A stretch of DNA of 27,837 nt from Elusimicrobiota bacterium (GTDB taxonomy: Bacteria > Elusimicrobiota > UBA5214 > JBBAAG01): assembly GCA_041658405.1 (NCBI GenBank), contig JBBAAG010000038.1, forward strand, positions 1 through 27,837, given 5' to 3'. Both the position numbers and the translations under genes were made by a program. This document shows, piece by piece, positions 1-6,874 of this stretch. Within the stretch, counting starts at the first letter, position 1. Each line of letters begins with the position of its first letter. The notes below the pieces were generated by a model. It did not search any database and was not told where the DNA came from. It was given only the letters and a program-made list of their open reading frames with translations.

Positions 1-2
1 CA

Positions 3-2480
3 AGACAGATTGAAATTCCGCTGATTGACTTAACAATATTCCAGCCGTTGTCGTTGACAATGTCGCCTATCATAGTTGCAAAAGGTGCAACAGTGAAAGG
101 GACCGTCCTCGATGCGGTGACCGGGTCTTCAGTAGGTAACAGTAATGTAAGGGTTCATATAGAAGCGCGGCCGTGGGTTGATGGTTCATCACGTGATACC
201 GGGACAGGGTCAGGTGATGTCCAGATTTCTACCGGTATGTTCACGTTTAAGAACTTACCTGGTGGGACGTACATTCTTGATATTCAAACAAGGGTAGGGT
301 CTGATGGTAAGGTTAACGGGAAAAATTATATCGCGTACTTTAAAGCTGGGATCGTAGTGCCGAATGAAGCAATAGAAGTGGATGTTGGGTCGGTAAAGCT
401 TAAAGAAGGTGTAACGATCACAGGGAAAGTTGTGGATATGAGTGCAAAACCGTTGGCGAATATCAAAATAATGGCGAAACCTTCAGAGAAGATGGGTGAA
501 TCTATTGATTTAATTGCAACTACCAATGAATTTGGTGAGTATACCATTAACAGCATAAATCCTGATGTTAAGTATTGGGATGTTACTGCCGGTATACGTG
601 ATAGCGGTGATACATCAGTCTCGCGGTATGGCGCAGTAACTATGCGCTCTGTGATACAGGGGTCTAAAGATGTGAACTTCAAGCTTGAGGAAGCACCGGG
701 AATTTTGCGTGGGCTAATCAAGATTGAAGAAGGGTATAGAATGATTACGCCTGTCTCCGGGTATGAAATACCGGGAGCGTTGGTATTGCTACAGAAAAAA
801 GGTGTTGAATATAAAAACCCGATGGATGGTATCGAAACAGCGTCGAAACCGCCGAAGGATGTTGAAGAGTATAGCGTTGTTCATCAGGAAGCGGAGTTCG
901 AGGTTAAAGGGTTGGTGCCAGGCGAATATATAATAAAGGTGTTCGTCAAAGGGTTGGCTACTGCAACGAAGGATATTACTGTCGTTGGTGGGATCAATAA
1001 CTTGACTGAAGCGATCGAACTTAAGGGTGGCGGTACGGTGTTGGGTGGTATCTCTAAGACTAACGGGTCAAAGATTACGACTAATGATGCAACAATGGCA
1101 GTTGCAGTGTCTGAAGATTTTACAAAAATGGTGTTTGGGTACTTTACGGTTAACCAGACAACATTGGAAATCGATAGTTATACTATTACCGGGCTTGAAC
1201 CCAGTGTAAAATATTTCATAGCGTTGTCACAGACAAACGGTGAAGTATTTGTTGCGCCGGGACAGGTTATGGTAAACTCAGCACGGGCTGTTGTGAGTAA
1301 GAATCTTACCTACCAGCCGCATCCGTTGAAGTTTAAGGTTAAGGCGTTTAGAAAGCAGCGTGGGAGAAATATTTCGTTCACGTTGACTATCCTTGCGTCT
1401 GCACCGTTAGTGGAAGGCGATCCTACGAAGCTTGATACACTGAAGGAAATCGTAACGTTATCTTCTCCGACAGTGCAGGAAGCGATTGATGCGTTCGATG
1501 TGATATCAATGTCGTTGGATAAACAGATGCTTGTCTGTACATACCTGCCTGGTGATGAGACGGAGTTCAGTATACGTACAAAAGGTACGGATGCTGAAGG
1601 TAATACGGGTGATGAAACTAGTACGTTCCCGATTGATATTAAGTCGAAGAACGAAGAAAAGTTTAACCCGATCTCCGGCGGCGAGGTTAAAGTCGGGGAA
1701 GGTAATACCAGCGGGATGTATATCCCTGCAGGCACATTTAACTCGACCGGGACCGTTACTGCTGAGGTTATCGTAGAATCTACCATAACTAATACAGGTA
1801 GCGCGGCGATTGCGAAGGCGTATATGGCAGCAAGTAATTTGCCTGGTGTGCAGGCAAGTGAAGTGTATAACATGCAGGTGAAGATTGTTAACGGGCCGTT
1901 AGCGAAATTAGCATCAGGGAAAACTGTGAAAGTTACTATTCAATATAGTACTTTGACCGTAACAAATACTGATCTTGCAAAGTTGTATGTCTATCAACTG
2001 AATAGTGATGGTAGCTGGTCGAAGGTTACTAATGGAATGAACATAGATACCGTGTCTAATACGATCAGTGTTGAATCCGGAGCGAATTCGTCAGGGAATG
2101 TTTCCGGGAAATTTGCAGCGTTTATAGGTTCTGCGCAAACTAGTGGCGGGGATGGCAGCGGGACGTATGCTGGGCCGTTTAAGACATACGTATATCCTAA
2201 CCCGTTCAAGCCGGCAACTGATACTAATGCGAACATACGGTACTTCATACCTGCGGGTGAAACAAATCTTGAAGTAACAATCAAGATATTTAATATCGCG
2301 GGTGAATTAGTACGCGAGTTCGATAAAGTAACGCTTGTGGCTACGGGAGCGAATAACGGATATACAGCTACTTGGGATGGTACAAACCAGAAGAGCGAGA
2401 AAGTCGCCAGTGGTGTGTACATCTATAAGTTCAAAGCCGGGACGCATACTGATACAAAACGTATAGCGGTTATCCGCTAA
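3..2480 (+). CDS. Secreted multi-domain surface protein with type IX-like C-terminal sorting domain (5' partial)
   Basis: The reading frame is open to the left edge, so this is the 3' part of a longer gene. A TTG at 48 is the first possible internal start, but nothing suggests it is the real one. Three or more beta-sandwich repeats of the carboxypeptidase-regulatory-like type can be seen; in the part after the TTG they start near residues 15, 122 and 215, with phrases such as ATVKGTVLDA, VTITGKVVD and GEYTINSI. The last ~95 residues begin with the YVYPNPFKP motif, continue through VTIKIFNIAGELV and WDGTNQ, and end in SGVYIYKFKAG...TKRIAVIR. This is the FlgD-like/type IX sorting-domain pattern that, in known systems, directs export and surface attachment. 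The role is probably a surface adhesin or structural protein; no catalytic motif is visible. The family of the N-terminal part is unknown because it lies outside the window. Confidence 0.85.
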   Translation, partial: RQIEIPLIDLTIFQPLSLTMSPIIVAKGATVKGTVLDAVTGSSVGNSNVRVHIEARPWVDGSSRDTGTGSGDVQISTGMFTFKNLPGGTYILDIQTRVGSDGKVNGKNYIAYFKAGIVVPNEAIEVDVGSVKLKEGVTITGKVVDMSAKPLANIKIMAKPSEKMGESIDLIATTNEFGEYTINSINPDVKYWDVTAGIRDSGDTSVSRYGAVTMRSVIQGSKDVNFKLEEAPGILRGLIKIEEGYRMITPVSGYEIPGALVLLQKKGVEYKNPMDGIETASKPPKDVEEYSVVHQEAEFEVKGLVPGEYIIKVFVKGLATATKDITVVGGINNLTEAIELKGGGTVLGGISKTNGSKITTNDATMAVAVSEDFTKMVFGYFTVNQTTLEIDSYTITGLEPSVKYFIALSQTNGEVFVAPGQVMVNSARAVVSKNLTYQPHPLKFKVKAFRKQRGRNISFTLTILASAPLVEGDPTKLDTLKEIVTLSSPTVQEAIDAFDVISMSLDKQMLVCTYLPGDETEFSIRTKGTDAEGNTGDETSTFPIDIKSKNEEKFNPISGGEVKVGEGNTSGMYIPAGTFNSTGTVTAEVIVESTITNTGSAAIAKAYMAASNLPGVQASEVYNMQVKIVNGPLAKLASGKTVKVTIQYSTLTVTNTDLAKLYVYQLNSDGSWSKVTNGMNIDTVSNTISVESGANSSGNVSGKFAAFIGSAQTSGGDGSGTYAGPFKTYVYPNPFKPATDTNANIRYFIPAGETNLEVTIKIFNIAGELVREFDKVTLVATGANNGYTATWDGTNQKSEKVASGVYIYKFKAGTHTDTKRIAVIR

Positions 2481-2493
2481 GCATAAAGAAATG

Positions 2494-2536
2494 GGTTGTA
2501 GCGCATGGGAGTTAATATCTCCCGTGCGTTGCAACC
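2494..2536 (+). other. 18-bp RNA hairpin after the surface-protein gene
   Basis: Bases 2494-2511 pair with 2519-2536 around a 7-base loop. All 18 positions pair if three G-U pairs are allowed (2506-2524, 2501-2529, 2499-2531). On the other strand those three would be A-C mismatches, so the structure fits a + strand transcript. No T-run follows, so it is not a standard intrinsic terminator. It may protect the 3' end, be a processing site, or be a terminator of a type that does not need a U-tract. Confidence 0.6.
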
Positions 2537-2603
2537 GGTAAAAACGGTAATACGTTATATGTTGTTTGATATTAAAATGTATTAATACAGGAGGAATGAA
2601 GAG

Positions 2604-4109
2604 ATGGGTATGAAAAAAGGAAGTCTTCTGATGAAGAGCTTCATTTGTATCAGTATTGTGGCGTTGAGTTTGTCGTTAGTTTCCGCGGCGGTAATAAGAA
2701 AAGTGGCAGTTGAGTCGCTTAGAGGCCAGGTGGAAACATCGCTCGCAGGGACAGAAATTTGGAAAGCATGCAAAACAGGTGCGATCCTGAATGAAACTGC
2801 TAAAATTCGTACTGGAGACAAATCTTTTGTAGTTCTTAAGATGGATGACGGGACAAAGGTAAGGCTCGCAGCGAATACTATATTTTCTATTAAAACCATG
2901 AAACCGGAAGTTCGGGAGTTTGAGCTTAACCGCGGGAATATGCGTGCGTGGGTGAAGAAGTTGACAAAAAACGAATCGTTTGCTACACGTACCCCTACGG
3001 CGGTATGCGCTGTGCGTGGTACGGAGTTTGAGATTGAAGTGGATGAGAATAATAAAACCCGGGTAAGTTTGTTAAGCGGGTTAGTGGCAGTACGGCATGT
3101 TAACGGTCTTGGAGAGGAAATTGTTGTACATCCTAATGAACGTATTGATGTCCTTCCTGACTTAATGCCGTCCGCACCAGAACCGATTTCAGCAGGTGGT
3201 AGCGGGTCACGGGGTGCGTTGGCGTTGAATTCTTCAGGTAAAGATGAGATGGCAACAGAAGTTGGGATGGATATGTCACGTGAACAGGTTCAGGCAGCTG
3301 CAGCGCAGGAAATGAAGATGGCGGAGTACCAGCAGGGAAAGTCGTTAATTGATGTTTTTGGTAAACGCGTGAGAGTTGAAGAGTATATTATCCGTCCTCA
3401 GGAAGATACTATGAAACTTGTTACGATGAATGAACGTGATAACAGGTTTGATTATTTTGTGTGGAAAGTGCAGTTTGACAAAGCTATACCGACGGATCTT
3501 ACTGCGTCAACTAAATGGATAGGTTGGACGGAAGGTTCAGTATCGCCGGATTATTATGTCAAAACTAACGAGTGGAACGCAAGTAATACCGTTGATAAAG
3601 TTGAATCACAGTATTCTGGCGGGCATGTGGAAAACAGCGGCGGGACGTATAAGTTGTTGTTTAACAACTATTATTACAGAATTAATAATATTGATAAAAT
3701 GACTTATGCACCTACCACCTCCGGAGCTAATATAACGTCAATGAATGATGTCACGTGGAAAGTTGCGGGTGGTGCATCGGCAGGGATGACAAATACTGCG
3801 TTTGAAACATGGTTTGGAGCAAATACGGAGTCAACAGTTTCAGCGGATAAGTTAAATGATTCTCTCAAAGTAACTTTTGCAGATAATACGTGGTCAAAGG
3901 AAGAGTATTATATTATTAATGATGAAGGTAAGGTCGGAGCACGGTCGGTGTTTTCCGGGTTGGCCGGGAATTCGTACAGAGATCAGTTGTTGAAGTGGAA
4001 CCAGCAGTTGGTGATGACTTCATCAGAATTTACCGGGGTGGATAAAAAGATTGACCTTGTGGTAGAACCAAAGTTGTTTGTTGATGCGGGGTTAGTGGCA
4101 ATACCGTAA
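2604..4109 (+). CDS. Secreted FecR-domain protein
   Basis: This 501-residue protein starts at an ATG preceded by AGGAGG (2589-2594, 9-base spacer); a second ATG two codons on (2610) is equally usable. Residues 1-29 form a signal peptide (basic MKKGSLLMK, then a hydrophobic stretch ending VSAA). Residues about 55-170 are a FecR domain: TGDKSFVVLKMDDGTKVRLA, a run of short beta strands, then the hallmark TPTAVCAVRGTEFEI near 131-145 and a SGLVAV strand. In classic FecR the domain is periplasmic and signals to an anti-sigma factor. Here there is no transmembrane anti-sigma portion and no sigma factor nearby, so this looks like the stand-alone exported FecR form. Residues 200-501 are beta-rich and have no family I recognise. 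It sits among outer-membrane protein genes and probably acts in the periplasm or at the surface. Confidence 0.85.
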   Translation: MGMKKGSLLMKSFICISIVALSLSLVSAAVIRKVAVESLRGQVETSLAGTEIWKACKTGAILNETAKIRTGDKSFVVLKMDDGTKVRLAANTIFSIKTMKPEVREFELNRGNMRAWVKKLTKNESFATRTPTAVCAVRGTEFEIEVDENNKTRVSLLSGLVAVRHVNGLGEEIVVHPNERIDVLPDLMPSAPEPISAGGSGSRGALALNSSGKDEMATEVGMDMSREQVQAAAAQEMKMAEYQQGKSLIDVFGKRVRVEEYIIRPQEDTMKLVTMNERDNRFDYFVWKVQFDKAIPTDLTASTKWIGWTEGSVSPDYYVKTNEWNASNTVDKVESQYSGGHVENSGGTYKLLFNNYYYRINNIDKMTYAPTTSGANITSMNDVTWKVAGGASAGMTNTAFETWFGANTESTVSADKLNDSLKVTFADNTWSKEEYYIINDEGKVGARSVFSGLAGNSYRDQLLKWNQQLVMTSSEFTGVDKKIDLVVEPKLFVDAGLVAIP

Positions 4110-4194
4110 GTATGTGGCAAAGATAAGTTATAAGGTTTATTTAATTTAAGTTTGTTGTTAGAAAATATTATAAAATAAAAGGCGGTGGTTATAT

Positions 4195-4461
4195 ATGTCA
4201 CCTGTTAGTAGCGAAGAGTTGATCCGTGCGTTGTGGGCATTGGGTGATGAGTTAAGAAAGTCTATGGATAAAAATACTGTGCGGTTGGAAAGTTGTCTGC
4301 GTGAATTAAAGACTGAAGTTGAAGCTGTCAAGAAACAGCAGCAGGAGTTACGGAAGGTACAGGAGTTGGTCGATATTTTGTGTAACAACAATTTTGACGG
4401 CGATAGCGCTGATATGGCACGAAAAAACAAGATAACTGATTATGTGCGAAAAAGAGTTTAA
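4195..4461 (+). CDS. Small coiled-coil protein, unknown function
   Basis: This 88-residue protein has a purine-rich GGCGGTGG stretch (4181-4188) upstream of its ATG. It has no signal peptide or membrane segment, so it is predicted to be cytoplasmic. Residues about 25-62 are strongly charged and heptad-like (RLESCLRELKTEVEAVKKQQ...), which predicts one amphipathic coiled coil. The N-terminal helix (EELIRALWALGDELRKS) could also join it. The tail is short and basic (DYVRKRV). It ends close to the start of the next gene, an outer-membrane barrel, so the two are probably co-transcribed. I do not recognise a family. A coil-mediated oligomer or adaptor is possible but not shown. Confidence 0.65.
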   Translation: MSPVSSEELIRALWALGDELRKSMDKNTVRLESCLRELKTEVEAVKKQQQELRKVQELVDILCNNNFDGDSADMARKNKITDYVRKRV

Positions 4462-4481
4462 CAAGGGTGTTTCTAAAGAAA

Positions 4482-5726
4482 ATGAAAGGTGTGAATGTGA
4501 CAACAACTGGTAAAAGGGTACTTACATTTTTAGTGGCGTTAGTTTTTGTTTCATTAGCATCGGGTGTTGGAAATGCTAAGGTTGAGTTTATCCCGTTGGT
4601 TAACCTCAGCGTGTTTGGCGGGCAGTATTTTTTTGGGTCGGAACCTGGCAGTTTCGGTGGGAATCTGAACCTGGATGTTACGCCTGCGGTGAAGTTCGGG
4701 GAGTCCAGTGCATTGTTACCGTCTTACTACGGCGGGTATCGCGGGGTAAAAGATGTCACTGATCTCGTAGGGGGAGGGACTCTTACACAGCAATCGCAGG
4801 ATCATACGTTGTCATTTAAGTATATTCAAAAACTGGGGAAGGATTATAAAGCTAAAGTTAAACTAGGATATAGAACTGAACTTTTCCGTGAGACACTGGA
4901 TGAAACATGGACTAAAGGGTTGTTTGATTATAACAAAACATCGTTTGGTGTTGAAGGTGAACGGTTGAACCTTGGTACTGTAAAAAATGTTTTGTTAGGT
5001 ATCGGATATTTTGGTTTTAATTTCCCGAACTATCAGTCGTTGGCCGAAGAAAAGTATGGGCAGGAGTTGTCCGGGAAGATAGGTAAGGATGTTTTGAACT
5101 TTACAGCAGTCGAAGTGTATGTCAACAGTGAAATGAAGTTCAGCGAGAGTTTAGATGCGCGGGTTATGTATAACCTTACAAGTAAAAGTTTTGGGGATCA
5201 GAAAATTATTAATGACGGGCCGGCGTATAGTACCAGCCTGCGGCAGGATTTGACTCAGGTTGTTGACGGGTTGGCATCGTATTCTGTTACTGGGATGGAA
5301 GCTATGAAGATGTCAGTCGGGTTGACACTGCAGGGTGTGTTTAATAGTTCTAACCAAAATCATTATGATGCTACCCGTACAAAGTTTGTACCGGGATATT
5401 ATGATTATTTGGATTTAAAAATCGGGCCGGTGTTGAGTGTGGGATTAACATCAATGCCGTTGACTGCTACTGTGTTATACAGTTTTGCGAATCGCGCGTA
5501 TTCCAGCCGGTTTGTACAAGACGTTGCCGGGACGTACGGGACTGACAAAACTGCGGTACAGACTAATGTGTTGAGGTTAGGGGTTGAGTATGGAATCACA
5601 AAGTCGTTGAAGGTAAGTTTATTAGTAAATTATTTGAACAGCGGGTCAAATATGAAGTATGAGCAGGTTTATAAATATAATTATTCATCTGTTAATTATT
5701 TTCTTGGATTGCGGTGGGAGTATTAA
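4482..5726 (+). CDS. Predicted outer-membrane beta-barrel protein
   Basis: The product is about 414 residues from the ATG at 4482. An in-frame GTG at 4467 would add five residues, and a GTG at 4491 is also possible; none has a strong ribosome binding site. A signal peptide is evident (basic GKR, hydrophobic VLTFLVALVFVSLASG, then GNAK). The mature part alternates polar and hydrophobic residues in many strands rich in Tyr, Gly and Asn. It ends in YFLGLRWEY, a terminal aromatic strand of the kind outer-membrane barrels use for Bam recognition. No named family is recognisable and there are no plug or TonB-box motifs. It lies between a coiled-coil gene and a PorV-family gene, so it may form part of a surface assembly with them. 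Function is unknown; porin or structural barrel are the simplest guesses. Confidence 0.7.
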   Translation: MKGVNVTTTGKRVLTFLVALVFVSLASGVGNAKVEFIPLVNLSVFGGQYFFGSEPGSFGGNLNLDVTPAVKFGESSALLPSYYGGYRGVKDVTDLVGGGTLTQQSQDHTLSFKYIQKLGKDYKAKVKLGYRTELFRETLDETWTKGLFDYNKTSFGVEGERLNLGTVKNVLLGIGYFGFNFPNYQSLAEEKYGQELSGKIGKDVLNFTAVEVYVNSEMKFSESLDARVMYNLTSKSFGDQKIINDGPAYSTSLRQDLTQVVDGLASYSVTGMEAMKMSVGLTLQGVFNSSNQNHYDATRTKFVPGYYDYLDLKIGPVLSVGLTSMPLTATVLYSFANRAYSSRFVQDVAGTYGTDKTAVQTNVLRLGVEYGITKSLKVSLLVNYLNSGSNMKYEQVYKYNYSSVNYFLGLRWEY

Positions 5727-5781
5727 TTTTAGCAAAAAAAGTATTTGATATATATTTTCCCTAAAGGAGGGTAAAAGTGTA

Positions 5782-6726
5782 ATGAACAGAAAAATTTTGG
5801 CAGTGGTGATGGCGTTAGTGGTTGCTGGGTTTGCCGTTGGGAATGTTTTTGCGGCACGGGATAAGATCGGGACTACGGTGTCATTTTTGAAGCTTGGCGC
5901 TGGAGTAAAACCATTGGCGATGGGTAGTGCGTATGCGGGTATCGCTAATGATGTTAACTCGATTTATTGGAACCCTGCGGGGTTGGCGGGTATGCAGAAA
6001 AAAGAAATTACTGCAATGTATAACCTTATGTATCAAGGTGTTGATTTCAGTGATATGGGGTATGGTTATATTGCAGCAGGTATACCCTTGGGTAAATTAG
6101 GGACGGTTGGGTATGCATTAAACTATTTCACCGCGGGAAGTATTGAAAAACGGTTAACGGATACGACGGATGCTGCCGGGACGTTTAGCGCGAGTTATAT
6201 GTCCAATACTTTGGGGTATGGTATCGCGTTGGGTAATCTTGAGTTAGGGCTTGGGTTGAAGTTTATTAATGGTACTATAGACAGTACTGCTAGTAATTTA
6301 GCGATCGGCGCAGATCTTGGTGTTATGTACAACTTTAATTCTAGTTTAGGGCTTGGATTAGCAATACAAAACCTTGGAACACCGTTGAAGTTCGCGGCTT
6401 CAGAAGATCCTTTACCTTTGAATATTAAGCTCGGGGTGGGGTATAAAACCGGGAAGTTAAGCGCCGGGGTTGATGTTAATGTTCCAACGGATAATGATGT
6501 TAATTTCGCGCTTGGTGCAGAGTATGCATTAGCATTTGGGTCAATATCCTTGCCGTTACGGTTAGGGTTTAATACAGCCAGGATGCAGGATTTGGGTGCG
6601 ATGAGCGGGTTAAGTTTAGGGCTTGGAGTTGGAATCAATGATATGCTGTGTTTTGACCTTGCGTGGTTGCCTCAGGGTGATCAGTTAGGGAATACGTATA
6701 GTATTGCGTTGACGTTTAAATTTTAA
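5782..6726 (+). CDS. PorV/PorQ-family outer-membrane protein (UPF0164-like)
   Basis: This 314-residue protein starts at an ATG preceded by AAAGGAGGG (about 5763-5771). Residues 1-25 form a signal peptide ending NVFA-AR. The mature N-terminus carries the PorV/UPF0164 signature: FLKLGAGVKPLAMGSAYAG, then NSIYWNPAGLAGM near residues 58-71. After that come repeated barrel strands (LGLGLKFINGTI, LGLGLAIQNLGTPLKF, LSLGLGVGINDML) and a terminal TYSIALTFKF. In Bacteroidetes, PorV shuttles type IX cargo at the outer membrane. The upstream gene in this window ends in a type IX-like sorting domain, which supports a similar role here, although no other type IX component is present. A generic FadL-like barrel is the alternative. 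It is the last gene before a strong terminator. Confidence 0.85.
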   Translation: MNRKILAVVMALVVAGFAVGNVFAARDKIGTTVSFLKLGAGVKPLAMGSAYAGIANDVNSIYWNPAGLAGMQKKEITAMYNLMYQGVDFSDMGYGYIAAGIPLGKLGTVGYALNYFTAGSIEKRLTDTTDAAGTFSASYMSNTLGYGIALGNLELGLGLKFINGTIDSTASNLAIGADLGVMYNFNSSLGLGLAIQNLGTPLKFAASEDPLPLNIKLGVGYKTGKLSAGVDVNVPTDNDVNFALGAEYALAFGSISLPLRLGFNTARMQDLGAMSGLSLGLGVGINDMLCFDLAWLPQGDQLGNTYSIALTFKF

Positions 6727-6752
6727 ATAACTGTAAGACGGTATTTTTGAGT

Positions 6753-6791
6753 AAAAAAAAGAACTTCGGGTAATGCCCGGGGTTCTTTTTT
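6753..6791 (+). terminator. Rho-independent terminator of the surface-protein operon
   Basis: The stem GAACTTCGGG (6761-6770) pairs with CCCGGGGTTC (6776-6785) around a 5-base loop, with two central T-G pairs. Six Ts follow (6786-6791), and the eight As before the stem can extend it. The T-G pairs make it better on the + strand than on the reverse. It separates the PorV-like gene from the promoter at 6807. Confidence 0.9.
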
Positions 6792-6806
6792 ATTATGATT
6801 TTAGGT

Positions 6807-6835
6807 TTGACTCACTGTTTAAATGTGTATATAAT
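6807..6835 (+). promoter_or_regulatory. Sigma-70-type promoter for the CHASE2/pilus-motor operon
   Basis: TTGACT (6807-6812) and TATAAT (6830-6835) are separated by exactly 17 bases. The start of transcription would be near 6842, giving a leader of about 33 bases before the ATG at 6875. It sits directly after a terminator, as expected for the start of a new transcription unit. Confidence 0.85.
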
Positions 6836-6874
6836 AAACAATATATATGTTATTAATGATAATGAGTTATTTAT

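Noticed and set aside
1310..1873. Long minus-strand open frame (187 codons) inside the surface-protein gene
   Set aside because: It lies wholly opposite a gene with clear domains, and its protein has no family features or ribosome binding site. The same holds for the other minus-strand frames, such as 326-721, 1994-2422, 6195-6638 and 8321-8779.
2604..4109. FecR/sigma-factor surface signalling system
   Set aside because: There is no anti-sigma membrane part, ECF sigma factor or TonB receptor next to it, so only an exported FecR domain is claimed.
4110..4194. Promoter in the AT-rich gap before the coiled-coil gene
   Set aside because: TATAAA-like boxes exist, but none has an acceptable -35 box at 16-18 bases.
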